A DNA stretch of 64,000 nucleotides, from contig NC_133236.1 in the NCBI RefSeq assembly GCF_040436345.1, positions 12,578,443-12,642,442 on the forward strand, read 5' to 3'. Made by a program: the position numbers and the translations under genes. Origin of the DNA: Pagrus major (Eukaryota > Chordata > Actinopteri > Spariformes > Sparidae). Positions 1 to 12,599 of the stretch are shown in pieces. The stretch's first letter is position 1; every line of letters begins with the position of its first letter. Under the pieces are notes generated by a model. It saw only the letters and a list, made by a program, of their open reading frames with translations. It made no database searches and had not been told where the DNA came from.

Positions 1-1511
1 ATAGCTTAGCTGATTATTTTAACAAATAGTATTTTAGTCATTTTAAATAAAAAAAACGCCAAATGATCCTCAAATAAACCCTACACTGGCAAGTATAGAA
101 GTTATGGTATTGGTAGTGGCTGGCGTGTAGTGGAGGGTAACCTTTTTCAAATGAAACATAGGTTTTACTCACTTTTTTACCAGTTAACCATTACTTAACA
201 TTGGACAGTTGAGCCAGTGGACATTCCCAGTTTATCTACTTTTTGTTTTACCACTACAGCCATGGATACCAGTCATGTTAACAGTATGTCCATGCTGGTA
301 TCAAACAGTATTAGTGATAACTAGAATTACCGCCTCCACGCACCTGTCAAAATGTCCAGAAATGTGTTTTGTGAGGTCACAGTGACCTTGACCTCTGGTA
401 ACCAAATTCAAAACAGTTCATCCCTCAGTCAGAGTGAACATTTGTACCCAATTTGACAAAATTCCCTCAAGGCATTCTTGAGATATCGCGGTCACAACAA
501 CGGGACCGACGGACTGACAACCTGAAAATATAATGCTGTCGCTGGTGGCATAATAATGTGTGAATGTGTCTGTCACTGTAAAGGTCCATTTTTTAACCTT
601 TTCAAATTGAGATTTAGTCAACAAAAACTAAGGAGTTTGAGTTAAAAATAAAAATTTTAAAAGGGTTTCTAACATTTGGACATAAATAATTCAAAGCCCG
701 GAACAAGCCCCAGGTATGTGACTTTTTATGTACCGACGGCTTCTATGCTAATAATTTTCTTTTTCATATTGTAGCAATAACAAGTGAAATATGGAAACTT
801 AGGGTTTGGACAAAAAAATTAAAAATGGTCATTCACAATTCTTCATATAAACTGGATCTGAGATGTGAACAGGATAATGCAAAACAGTACCACGAAAAAA
901 GTTATGATGGCAGCAGGTTATAGTCTCGAGTTTCCATCGGGAGGTTTGTCCTAACACTTGAACTCCTGCACTGTATCATCTGATCCCTGTAAGCTCTCTG
1001 CTGAGGGCTCCATCGCTGAGAAGTGCCAGGTCCAGTTAAACCATGGGTCTGCTGCATTTTTCCGTCTGGCTGCCTTCTGTGGAACAGACGGAGAGTTTTG
1101 GCTGCAGTGTCTCTCAAAAGAGGCACTTAGTGTCGCTCAAATGAGTCTCTTAGTGTTTGGCACAAACCTCCTGGATCTCTCTCAAGCCCTTGTCCATTTC
1201 ATCTGAGTGGAAGCTTAACCACAGACAACAGTGGAAATCCTGCAGGGTCACTGTGTTATTCTTTTGCAAGTCAATTGTACTTTTGTTTCCTTATCAATAA
1301 ACTTCTCTTTTAGTTCCCAAATTGTTTTTCAAGTACAATTAATTTCTTGGCAACGACTGCCAGACTCATCCTTATGTTTTCACTATAAGCTTCACACTGA
1401 TTTGCATTAGGAACAAGATAACACCACTCCTGATAAATGAGAAATACAACAGCAACATAGCAGATATCACACACAACAATAAAGTTTGTTACTTTTCTTG
1501 AACCTCAGAGC
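1..1511. other. Non-coding region downstream of mapre3
   Basis: AT-rich DNA without a supported gene. Open frames such as the one at 958-1206 lack splice context and family resemblance. It holds one dispersed repeat (about 345-560), described separately. Confidence 0.6.
345..560 (+). repeat. Dispersed teleost repeat (GGTCACAGTGACCTTGACC family)
   Basis: Contains the conserved blocks TCACAGTGACCTTGACC, AAATTCCCTCAAGGCATT, CTTGAGATATCGCGGTCAC and a GGGACCGACGGACTGACAA-like end. I recognise this order as an interspersed repeat found in many fish genomes. The class is unknown to me. The start is an imperfect palindrome around AGGTCACAGTGACCT. Confidence 0.6.
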
Positions 1512-2960
1512 TTTATTTCATTCCAGCAGTTAACTCCAAATGATGCAGGTTTATCACATGGCTGCCATGATAGCAAACGGTGAGAGAGGGTTTGATGTTT
1601 TGTTCTCTCGGACTTGTCCAACTACTGTCAATCACCCTCAGCCTGGCTGTCAATCACAATAAACCACACCTATAGTGCCTTGGCAGCTACTGTGGCGTTT
1701 TAACACTTTGCAACAAAACTCAATTAAATAGCAACAGAAAAATAATGATAGCAGCTACAATGTTTAACTCAATTAACACAGTCAAACATTAGTATTTAGT
1801 AGTGTCTGTCTGTAATCTTACTTTCTTTTTTTTTTTTTTTTTACATTTGTTCATTCATAGAATTCAAAGCCTGACATTTGTCTGATAAATAACTTTTACA
1901 CTGACGCCTCTGACTTGGCCATTGAGGAATTCAATGCAAATAAAAAACAAACCTCTTTAAAAGAAATCTACAAAATATAAAATAGCTTCTTCCTGTATCA
2001 TCCTGGCTACAGCCAGTCACTGCATGTTGGCATTTTGGATCATTTCAGTCGGTTTGTTTCAGCTACATTTAGTGCAAGATTTCCCCAAATCCAAAACCTC
2101 ATTTTTTTTGCAGAAACTGCATCGAGCAGATTAAAAAAAGAGAAATAAATAAAAACATAAATACATCATGCTGTCTCATAAACAAGCATTCATGAGCAAA
2201 CCCTCTCTGGTGGGACAACTTGATGAATAAGAGCATATTCAACTGTAGTGCTTTTACCTTGGAATGATGACTTCTTTACATGTACATGTGAGCAGTTCAG
2301 AGTCTGCGATATGTCTGCGGGCTGAATGTACGTTCACGTGTCATCATAAGCAATATTTTCAAAATATACTATTTGTGCAGGCTGCTCTCTAAAGGGGCGA
2401 AACACCATTTATAATTTCACTTTGTGAAATTTACAGCCAAAATATCCTCAAACTGATCACATTGTGTGGAAAACATTGTGTGGTTTCATATATTAACTCT
2501 GTACCCTGATGCAAGTGCATGTCTGCGTGTGGTGACCAATCAAAGTGCATGGTGAGAGAAAGTGACAGACAGATTGACAGCACCCTTGGCTGCAGGCTGT
2601 CAGTGCTGGATCTCTGTAATCTCATTGCTTTTAACTTCAAACCTTTCACAGACTAGCAGGTTAAACTAGTCTGGAGTAGCTGTTGCCTCTGGTTAGAATA
2701 AGTCGAGTAAGCCAAGTCAGGCTGCTGGGCCCTGGTCCAGACAGATCTGGGTTAAGTGTCCTTTGCTAGTTTTGGGAAGCTAGGCTGTGCAACAAAGTCG
2801 TCATGGATATGGACAGCCACAGACACAATGGGAGAGGTAAGGGGGTCGTAAAATATCAAATAAAGGGGAAAAAAGGGTATTATGACAATCATTTTCAGGT
2901 AGGTAAAAGGGTGAGAGGTGAGGGAGCTGGTTGATGACCGTTGAACAGAAGAAGAAGAGT
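1512..2960 (-). other. mapre3: Putative mapre3 3' UTR (distal end uncertain)
   Basis: Sequence directly downstream of the mapre3 stop at 2961, with no other coding exon visible on either strand. The first AATAAA on the minus strand that looks plausible to me is TTTATT at 1512-1517 on the plus strand. Several other AT-rich candidates exist, so the cleavage site is undecided. Confidence 0.35.
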
Positions 2961-5900
2961 TCAGAACTCGTCCTGGTCTCCCTGTGCCGCTTCGTCAATC
3001 TCCTCATCATCTGGCGGTGCAAATCCCTCCTGGAAAAGAAGACTTAAGTCAGTGTACGACATCATTATGAGCAGTCATAATATTCAATCAATATTTTGAT
3101 TGTATGGTTGGTATTAGTGAGAATGTTTTGAGACATTCCTTCTTGCCACATTACATTTTTCTAAAGAGCTCAGAACTGATGCAACAGAAATTCAAGCAAT
3201 GATACCTGGGGCTCTTTGTACTTGTAAGATGCTTCATGTTGCCTTTGACAGCTCACTTTTAATTTGGTGATCATCAGACTGCTGTAACAGCTTAAATAGA
3301 GCAGTTACAAACACTGCAAAATGCTGTGATGGATCAAGGAGAAGATTCTAAAGAAACTGCAGTCACAAAGAGGAAAACTGATGACACAAAGACTCTAAAC
3401 AAAGACTCTATAACACTTCTTGAGAAATGCTTTGTCAGTTTTTCAGTTCTCAACTGAAGCCTTTTGGATAGGAGGTGAAATGTCTAAACCTAAAGCAAGT
3501 CAAGTTGCTCTTGCCTAAACACTTAAACACTAAAATCAATACATGTCTGAAAGCACTACAAACTCCAGTCCTTAAATGTGATTATAGAGTTGAATCAAAA
3601 CCTATGACAGTCTGAACTAAAATAAAACATTCACCACATTTAAATGCATTTAAAGTGTAACTCTCGCCAAAATGCAACCTAGGCTTTTTTTGTGAATGTA
3701 CCCGAGTCAAACCTTCGTGTAAAAGCATAATTTAAGATTTACCGTATTTTAGTATATTGCATCTGTCATTCCTATTGGCTGTTACCGATTGTGGGCTGTA
3801 AAGAAGGCTACAAAATGACAGTAGAGTCAATACATTCAAAGGTACATGTACAGTTTGCTACACACCTCCGATATAATAGACGATATAACTGAAATGCGCA
3901 ACCATCGCAAAGGGGTTTTAATGTCATTTTGGTCACTCTAAAGTACTCTAACGTGTTACTTTTCTCAGTAGATAACGCAGTAACGTAACAAGTTACTTTT
4001 TAATGGAAGTAATCTTTTAAGGTAGTGAGTTACTTTTAAAAGTAGTATTGACACTTTAAAAGTAGTACTGACACTGGTCAGCATAGATCAATATATTTAG
4101 AAAAGAGGCATCCTCATATTTGAAAATACATTAAGTCAAATTTAAGGTCTGAATAAAACTTACACTGACACAAAGTAGAACTGTACTAGAACTATAAACA
4201 AGTTGGTTTCCACAGCTGAACATTTGGCTGTATGCAAAAAATTTGGACACATTCACATTGAAGTGTGCTGTGTCACTGGAGTGTTTAAAAAAATCAGGAT
4301 CAGTAAGCAGTGTCTTCTACCACTAAACTGTTGTGATATGTGTGATACAATTCTTACCTGAGATCAGAGGTAGGGAAGAAAATCTAATTACTGACCTTCT
4401 AAATGTATACAGTTACCATAATACCTGTTACCTGTGTAACCAAATTTTTCTGAGTAACCTGGTTTCTTGTGTATATGTTGTAAATGCAGTGCTTGAAATG
4501 GAAGGAAATAATTGCCTCTACTCCCCTTATTTATTCTTGGCAGAGGTGGGGTGGGGTGGTCTTTTCTAATGAGGCCTGCACATAGAGTTAATCTTAATAG
4601 TAATCTCATTCATTTATAACGTATAGCCTTTAAGTTGTTCCTGGATACATGGGATGTTGCTTCTTCTGCAACAATGAAGTTAAAACCATTGACTTGTGTG
4701 ATAATCTGCAGGGAGGGGTTTATCTGCTGCCAGCAGCCTCTGTGTCTGTCTGTTTATCTTTGAGGAATAAATACGTAAAACACAATAACAAACAGCAGTG
4801 ACACTATTTGTAATAGATTATCAGTCGGTGCTCTTGCCAGATTCGCTTGCGGCATGCAGAGAAAATAAAACAGAAGCCAAAATGATCGCTGCAGATTGCT
4901 CTGTACGACCAGCACAATTGGTTAACACGGGCACCCAAAGGAAGCGGGCAATACCGTTAAAGTGTTCAATATATCTGGGTGCATGTGCTCCATGTGTGTG
5001 ATTTGTATATACCTCTGTAGCATACAGTGTATCCATGATTTTGGTGAGGACTGGGTGATTATCATTTTCATATTCCTGGCAGATGAGCTCGATGTCTCTC
5101 AGCTTTGCGAAGTAGAAGTCCCTCTCCTTCTCCAGCCCCTCTACAGTCAGCTTCAAATCCAGCAGCTGTGAGCAGAGACAGTAAAAAGACAATTAACACA
5201 ACAACTAAAGAAGTTAGGGAGAATATAGTACGAATAAATATGCATTAAGGGACTACAACTTAGATCCATTAAATTAACCTTGAACCTATTTAATTTAGAC
5301 TTTAAAATTACTGTAACAATGTGCGAATACGTTGATTCAGTCCAAAAATTCCTGCACCCTGCTTTCATAATGGGATAGACCTGGCACAGTGACCTTGTGT
5401 TGTTATTTAAGTATGAGAGAGCAGTGTGGTACTCCCAATGTGATGGTGCTTGTGCCAAGAAGGGCTCTCAAAGTTAAACGAGTGTTGTGAACATTGAAGG
5501 GTGTCACTAATCAATCAGCAGTGGTACCTGCTGGTTGAGCTCTATGAGCTCAGCGTCTCCTCCATTGCGGGTCATAGGAGTGCTCCTGCGGGCTGCTGCT
5601 ATCTGCCTCTGAGGGGCAGGAACAGACTTCGGTACTGTGGGAGATGTTCTCATGGGGCCTGGAAGACAGAAAAACACACGTTTATACATCAACACCTTTG
5701 GGCTGAGTTGTTTTCAGTCGACTGACAGTGAGTTAACAGAGTTGCTTCATTTTAACAAATGCAGTTGTCTGTCTACATAGGAAATATAGTAGGTCATGCT
5801 TTTCTGGCATGATATGAGAGTACATGTGAATCCAAAGCAACTTTTTATGATGGATGTTTGTGATCAGTTGATCAGTCTTTTAAACGTTGCTACTCTCACT

Positions 5901-8900
5901 TGTCAACACCAGAAATACCAGTCAGTTAAACTATTATTATTTTATTAATGTACACATTTAAATGAATTTCTGCCGTAGTCTGCACTGAAATGTTGTAATA
6001 ATATGGCACGTTTCTTAAAGATTTTTTGTTACATAAAATTTACTTTTCAATAAATGTTATTTCTTAACTTCGAGTTAGTAATGTGTTGTCATGTTTTGTT
6101 GGATCATCTGCAGTGTACATAATGCAAGTGCCACACATTTCAGCAGCTTTTAAATTACCATTTGGTTACTGAAGAATTCAATTCAAAAAGAGAAGGTGAT
6201 TAATGGTTTTAAATGTGTCTTATGATATATGCAAAATTCTTCTAGACAATTTAACCTTATAGATTAAATTGTGTTCAGTTTTTTTTTTTTTTGGCCTTTT
6301 CATGGCTATATTGACATTATATACAGCTAAGATAGGTGACAGGAAATGGGGATGACATGCAGCGAAGGGCCACAGATCGGACTGGAACCCTGGACCGTTG
6401 CAGCAAGGGCACAGCCTCTGTACATGGGACGAGCGCTCTACAAACTGTAGTTGACTAGTTTAAGTTTGAACTTCAGTTTATAAACATCATGGAAATTAGT
6501 CAATAGGAACATCCCTACTTTCTCTCTTTTTTTTCTCGTGTGTTACTACAGTATTGAATGTTGGGCTGTGAGATCTGTCAAAAACTTCTTAATGTGCAGA
6601 TGTACCGTGGCTGAGCAGATGCAGTGAAAACACTGATGAAGGACTTAGGGCTGTTTTGCTGCTGATCTGCGGCCAGTGTAGACAAAAAATAATCTTAATT
6701 CTTACCCTATGCTAAACCGACTTCAAGCCAAGTTCTAAACGTCAACAAGCCCCATCAAGATATGAGGAGTGGCCAAATGACCTCACTTTGCAAAAGTTTT
6801 CTCGGTCTCAGGTGCCTCAGAAAAACACACACACATGCACAAAGACACAGATTCTTCCTTAACAGGAAGTCTTGTGGTTTGATTTTCTAACGTTAAAGAA
6901 CAATTCCAGTATATTTGTAGCCATTTTGTTCCAGCTCATTTATTGCAAAACATAGATACCTCTAGCAATGTTTGAGTAAAGTACTGTCGACATTTTTTGT
7001 GTTGCCCTTCACCACAGTTGAACAGCACAGTTTGCAACCACATACGTATTTATTGTCCCCGAGTATACAGCTTGAAAAGAGCAGTTCTGAGACAGTCGAT
7101 TCCAACTTATTTCCTTGTACATTTTTCCTCTTCTTCCAAACATATTTATATGCCATTCTGAATTTTGACTGACTCTGATCAACAACATATGGGGAAAAAG
7201 CAGAACATCTTGTGTAAAACTATTAAAAAATGTCTATTATGCAACTACAGAGATACAATCAAAGTCACAAATACTGCACACAACCAGCCAGAATAGACCA
7301 ATCCCAGTAACTCCAAGTCTGAAAGTAGGTATGACACTCTGAAAGCACCGACAAGCACACAAACACATACACACATGCTCGATGCAGGGGATGTTACCTG
7401 AGCGGGAGGATCGTTTAGGTTTGTGAAGAATGGGTTCACCTGGGTTAGAGGTGGGGATGTGGTTGCATGAAGAGGTGAGAGCAATGAAATGAAGCTTTCG
7501 AGTTCACACACAGCTTATGGTGTCAGACAAACACAAGTATGTGTACTTGTTTGTATGTACCTGGGGTAGGTGGAGGCGGTGTTCCATCCTGGCCCTGCCT
7601 TGTCAGTAAAGGGTCGTATTCTTTCCCATCATAGTTGGCGTCAAAAAACTTCTTGAACCACTGAAGGAACTCAAAGTTGTCCTGGAACTTCCCTTTCACC
7701 AGCCTCTCCACGGGGATGATCTGAGAGAGACAGAGAAGGAGGTGAAGAGAGAGAGGATGACAGAGATTAAGTGTCAAGGTAGTACTTCTATGATATGTAT
7801 AATGTTATATAAAGGGCACTGGAAAGCCATAAAAACCACTGCAATGGTTGTGATGAAAAGGTCATTACATGAAATTTGGGGAAAAGATGAGAAAGACAAA
7901 GTATTATTTTGGGGCTGGACTTGCACAGCCAGACCTATCTCCACACTTTGCTGAAGAATAGTCCTGCTGAACACATAGTATAGGAGAGACAAACACTGTG
8001 GCTTGTTTGTATTTCTTTAAACCAATCGCAATCCTCTTGGGCAGTCAAAAACACAGGATGCAGCAATGGTGCCCCTGCAAAAAATGATGGTAGCTAACTT
8101 GTTTTGGTGGAACAACCACTGCAAACTACAACCTCCATGATCTATTGTGATAGTGTAAGTGATATGGATCTTATCTTGTGTATGTGCTTGATGTATTATG
8201 CATTTGTGTTTGACTACTGTCTGCAAAGCAAATTGCCCCACCGGGACAATAAAGGTTTACTCTACTGTATATTGCATGTGAGAGGTGATACCTGACATTA
8301 AAATGGTTAAATCCCCACAAACGAACCAAGCAGGCCTGCCTTATTGCATGATCCAAATCTTTGTTAAAATTTGCCATTTTCAGTTTGTAGGTTGCTAGCT
8401 CAGAGGTTGTTGCTGTTTCACGTAGCGACAGAGTAATACGCAGATAGTTGAAGGGGTGGAGAATGATGACTGAAATAGTCTGCCAAGGGTAGGCTTACAC
8501 CAACAACCTACTTCCTGTGAGTCAGACTATTTTGGGGCATCTCAGTGGGCATATTTAAATCCAAAAATGAAAACTCAGTCATTATTTAGTCACCCTTGTA
8601 TCGATGAAAAGTCAGGTGAAGTTTTTTGTAGACAAAACATTTCTGGAGCTTCACAGCAAAACAGCATTGCAGCATTTTTTCTAAACAACTGAGAGAAAAC
8701 ATAAAATGGCTCCATACAGCTCGTCCGGTGTAATCCAAGTCTTCTGAAGCTGAGTGCACAAGCTCGACCACAGGAGACATTTTTAGTTTTCTTTCGGTTG
8801 TTTTTTAACATTTAAAAGCAAGTCCCCGTCAACTTCAGGTGTTTTGGAGAAGCTGCAACAATGTTTTGCTGTGAATGTTTTGTGGACTAAATAAACTTGA

Positions 8901-9775
8901 TACCTGACTTTCCATCAGCATTATAGTGAGTGGATGATGACTGAATTTAAATATTTGGGTGAAATGTTGCTTTAAGATGCTGACCATGTTCTCACAATGG
9001 CCCCTGTTAAAATCCAGCCTGTCATCACTGTGGCATGTCACCCCTCCTATTTCTGTTACCTTGTCACTGACTGCAATCAAAATAGCGGCAGAAATACTTA
9101 AACAAATCATTTAAATAGATAGCTATTCTTTCAAACTAAAGTTTACATTAAAAACAATAGAATTTCTTTTGTAACTCCTCAGCTATATTGGTTTATTTGA
9201 TCTGAGAGCTTCAGTGTAAAAGCACCAATGAAAGGATCAAGCTATGAATGGTGTTAATGTGTTAGTATCACAGTAATGGGGTTAACTTGGCATAGTAATT
9301 CTGGTCTTACTGGTGCTTCTTATATAATTTTTTCTTTTTATGAATCTTATGTCAACTTACATGTTTCAACAACCATAAATCCAGGAGGAAGATGTGTTCA
9401 TGAATGTGTGTGAGTTCTCACCTTGTCCACATTCATTCTCTTGAATGCAGCCTGTAAGACCTTGAAATTGTGGATGTATTCATGTTCCAACTTAGCATTG
9501 AACTTGACTTTCTTCAACAATATGCAGCCTGGAAACAGCATGTCCATGAACTGACAGTAGGCAGCACCTGAGGAAAAAAATTTAACTTTCAGATATTTTT
9601 ATACATTTGAATTAAATAACAAGCTCAACATAAAAAAGATGTGTGTGTGTTTACCTGAACCAAGCTGCTCGATCTTTGTGTAGGTGAGCTGTAGAGAGTC
9701 GTTAACCCATGCCAACATGTCATGACGACTCAGGTTCTCTATGGTCATAGAGGTGGAGTAGACATTCACCGCCAT
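2961..9775 (-). CDS. mapre3: MAPRE3 (EB3), microtubule plus-end tracking protein, complete CDS in 7 coding exons
   Basis: Coding exons, 5' to 3' on the minus strand: 9775-9655, 9567-9422, 7720-7561, 7439-7398, 5658-5528, 5165-5013, 3029-2961. All junctions are GT/AG and the frame closes to 273 codons plus TGA (human EB3 is 281 aa). Residues about 14-116 form the calponin-homology domain that binds growing microtubule ends ([47 protein letters not shown]). A Pro/Ser/Arg-rich linker follows. From about residue 195 comes the EB-homology coiled coil with the FYF motif (217-219), which binds SxIP partners. The acidic tail ends in Asp-Glu-Phe, the type bound by CAP-Gly domains. EB3 is preferred over EB1 because of [24 protein letters not shown] and the [11 protein letters not shown] tail. 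The first ATG follows an acceptor at 9780 and opens with the conserved [11 protein letters not shown]3 is enriched in neurons and muscle in other vertebrates. Which teleost duplicate (a or b) this is cannot be told here. Confidence 0.96.
3030..5527 (-). other. mapre3 introns around the penultimate coding exon
   Basis: Apart from the exon at 5013-5165 this is intronic. A stretch at about 3940-4080 is rich in AGTTACTTTT/GTAACG motifs and resembles remnants of a common teleost dispersed repeat. No other gene or RNA was recognised. Confidence 0.5.
6279..6452 (-). mobile_element. tRNA-derived SINE
   Basis: On the minus strand it starts with a tRNA-like head: an A-box-like TTTGTAGAGCGC, then a B box GGTTCCAGTCC (plus-strand 6379-6389) matching the RNA polymerase III consensus GGTTCNANTCC. 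A unique body (CTGCATGTCATCCCC, TTTCCTGTCACC) follows and it ends in a poly(A) tail (poly(T) at 6279-6292 on the plus strand). It lies in a mapre3 intron. The cloverleaf is not preserved, so it is not a functional tRNA. Confidence 0.8.
8050..8270 (+). mobile_element. Probable LINE 3'-end fragment
   Basis: Ends in AATTGCCCCACCGGGACAATAAAGG (read as AATTGCCCC then GGGACAATAAAGG), a 3'-tail signature shared by truncated fish non-LTR retrotransposons. No reverse transcriptase frame remains. The 5' limit is approximate. It is intronic in mapre3. Confidence 0.5.
8559..8971. mobile_element. TTAA-bounded MITE (non-autonomous piggyBac-like element)
   Basis: The ends are imperfect inverted repeats: left CAGTCATTATTTAGTCACC, right (reverse complement) CAGTCATCATCCACTCAC. 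A TTAA stands at 8555-8558 and another at 8972-8975, the target sequence of piggyBac-type transposases. The left terminal repeat seems to lack about 10 outer bases. The interior matches a repeat I know from other fish (TTTCTGGAGCTTCACAGC, GGCTCCATACAGCTCGTCC). There is no coding capacity. Confidence 0.65.
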
Positions 9776-9791
9776 CCTCCTGCTTCACATA

Positions 9792-9792
<1 letters not shown>

Positions 9793-9835
<43 letters not shown>
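9793..9835. repeat. (CA)n/(TG)n microsatellite next to a mapre3 splice acceptor
   Basis: About 21 uninterrupted CA units on the plus strand. On the gene strand this is a (TG)n tract ending 12 bases before the acceptor AG at 9780-9781 of the exon that carries the mapre3 start codon. Confidence 0.95.
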
Positions 9836-9837
<2 letters not shown>

Positions 9838-10839
9838 AAAGACTGCATTAGAGGAAACACGTTTCAAACTCTGTGTTTTATCATTACCAAAGCTGTGGCA
9901 ATCATATAACACAAGCAATATTTAATAAAAATAAAATCAGAAGATAGAACAGTATCAAACTTAGGAATGGATCGGTAAAATGTGACAGGAAACAAATTAT
10001 TTTTAGTAAATAAACCTCTGATTCCAATGACTCTTCTTTAGCAGATGGAAGGACTGAATTAAAAAGATGTCGAACGGCAAACCTCATAATTTTTTCATTT
10101 AATAGAATCATGTAAACCACTTGATCTATTATAATGCTCATTACACTGGTACTGTGAGAGAAAAATCACATGTATATTTCATATTACTGGGGACATAGGA
10201 GTGTTATGATTCTCCAAATGCACGATTCACTTTTCTATTATAAGGCCATGAATTAATTTTTGATTATGAGCATCCTTTTTCAACCCTGATGGCTTTGCCA
10301 TTGTTATTCTATCACATCTGATTATTGGTTGACAAAGGGTATTTACATTTTTAGATTCTTCTATTCTTCTATTTTTTAACAACAGCGCAACTTTATCCTG
10401 GTGGCTTTTTGCAGGTTAGGGTGAAGGGACGTTCAAACAATATTCACCAAAAATAAGTCCAGAGTTAAACAAAACAACAAAAGAGTTGCAACAAGTTTGG
10501 TTTCTCAAACCCTCTTTCCAAATAAATAAATAAAGGATCACAGAAGAAGAAAATAAACCCAATGTGACTGCCATTTGATTGTCTTTGTGCACACAGTCTT
10601 AGCCTGGAAGTGCAGCTGCAGGCTACGGGTAGGATAGCTGTGTCTTCTTTGAAGTGGTGTTTTTTTGTTTTCTTTTTAGACGCAAGCCGGACACGCTTCA
10701 ATAGGTATAGATAAAAAATAAAGCGAGTATCTCCAATCCTGCTTTTGGTTTTGCTGATTGAAATTGAAAGCTCATTTATTTTTGTATTCTTTTTTAAAAA
10801 GTCTGATTTTATTTGTCTCATTTGCAGTCCTGAAATATT

Positions 10840-10910
10840 TTTTTTCAACAATGTAAAGCACTTTGTAATTTTGTTTTGGAGTGTGCTGTAAAATAAAATT
10901 TAATATTGTT
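10840..10910 (+). mobile_element. LINE 3'-tail remnant
   Basis: TGTAAAGCACTTTGTAATTT followed by a GTGCTGTAAAATAAA end matches the AAAGCACTTTG...GTGCTATATAAATAAA tail of fish L2-like non-LTR elements. It is a severe 5' truncation inside the mapre3 5' intron. Confidence 0.5.
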
Positions 10911-11063
10911 AATATGCAAATGTAAACACTTGACACAAGACATTTATGCTAACATACTGCTATTAAATAAGGTATCTTGTCTAATGAGGCTAATATGAGA
11001 GATTTGCTTGGTTGACTCTATCATGTCCAGGCAAAAGAATACACACACACACACTTTACTCAC

Positions 11064-11131
11064 CTGCACTGGGTGTGTGTTGGGTGTGAACTGTTCAAAT
11101 CAGGTTGTGATGGACCACCTTATAAAAAGAC
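11064..11131 (-). other. mapre3: Possible second non-coding 5' UTR exon of mapre3
   Basis: A 68-bp segment is bounded on the minus strand by a good acceptor (CCCCAG|GTC, edge 11131) and donor (TGCAG|GTGAG, edge 11064), between the putative first exon and the start-codon exon. It has no EB3-like reading frame, so it would be untranslated or alternative. This rests on splice signals only. Confidence 0.35.
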
Positions 11132-12599
11132 CTGGGGACAAAAAACAGTAACATGTGGGATATAACTCCTGCTACTGTTAAGATAATCCTATATCAAAGT
11201 TACTTTACTCGTAATCTTCTCAGAATTTTCCTCAAAGGTAACTGACGTTTGTCTTTGTTTACAATTAATAATTTCCTCAATACCTGCATTTCTGAATGGT
11301 CAGAATGGTTTTGTGTCGTGCTCTAGAGCGTCTCCACAAGGTTACAAAGAGATAAACTATCAGTCACTAGTTCACCTGCTAGGCCACTAATCTGTGCCTC
11401 AGTTAATCCTTTTAGCTCAGGTCCAACATGATGTAATGGTTCACAAAGGCAGCTGAGATCTCCAGCAGGTGCAACAAACAGGCAGAAAAAACAACACAGT
11501 CATGATTTATCACACTGACAGCTGGAGATAAAAATCCAACAATAACGAAGAGTTTCCTGTAAACTGACCGCCTCCGAAGTAAACACCAGCCAGGATGCTG
11601 TGCTGCACAATCACTTCCTGACTGCAGGGCTTCACAGAGGTAACACCATCCACCAGGAAAACGCTGCTAATTTGGTTGTGGCCGGTGAAGCTACTGGTTA
11701 TGCTGGTCTTTAGGTGGGTGAATACAAAGTGTCCTTTTAGCCCACTGATCTACTTTGACTAACTTACAGGTTAGCAAAATAAAAGTCACTAACTACCTTT
11801 TCACGTAAGAGTATATTTTGATCCCCGACTTTCTCGTCCACTTAGGAAGCAAACTACACACCTAGCAGAAAAAACTGATACGTGAAACACAAGCAGTTCA
11901 TTAGAAACAATAACTACTGACTATTTGGTCTCTTTTTAACTAAACAGCAGGTATCACTAACAGTGAAACAATTCTCAGAATATCTCCAAGCAAAAATGAC
12001 AAATATAAACTGGTTCCATCCTCTAAAATGTTATTAGCTGTTTTAAGTTGTCTTATACGAGAGTTAAATGACAAATCAACTGATAATGAAAATTATCATA
12101 AGTTGCAGCCCTAGTTCTAAGAGCAATGATTTAGAAACACCTGCTTGGCTTTGTTTGACTTGTTAAATAGTAATTTGCCTAAAACGTGAGTAATGATACA
12201 TTAATTAATTCAACAGACCACAAGGATAGGGTCAGTGACCTAAAATAAGATGCATGGTCATACTTGAGTGTAACCCTAAACTTGGACTTTCCCATCTGAC
12301 AGATCCAATTTCCACAACATTTTCCAGATCTTAAAGACATCAACACACTTGTTATTTGTTTCTGAATCCTTATTATAGAGTAGTAGAGTACAAGTCTGTA
12401 GTAAATATAAAACGTAAGTCCTAAAAGCATTTTCTTTACTCATGTTCCTGCTACCAGAATAAGACACATGAATACATAAATAAATGTTTTAAATTCAAAT
12501 TTCTTTTAAGAGCTCAGGCTAGTATTCAACAAAATTTAAAGGGATCTGTATAAAAACACCCTTGATCTAAATTTGTTGTTTTTACTTTGTTTTAGACCG

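Noticed and set aside
4821..5192. 123-codon continuous frame including mapre3 sequence
   Set aside because: Only 5165-5013 is exon. The rest reads through the donor at 5012 into intron.
6376..6452. Possible tRNA gene
   Set aside because: A and B boxes are present, but the cloverleaf is not conserved and a SINE body with poly(A) follows.
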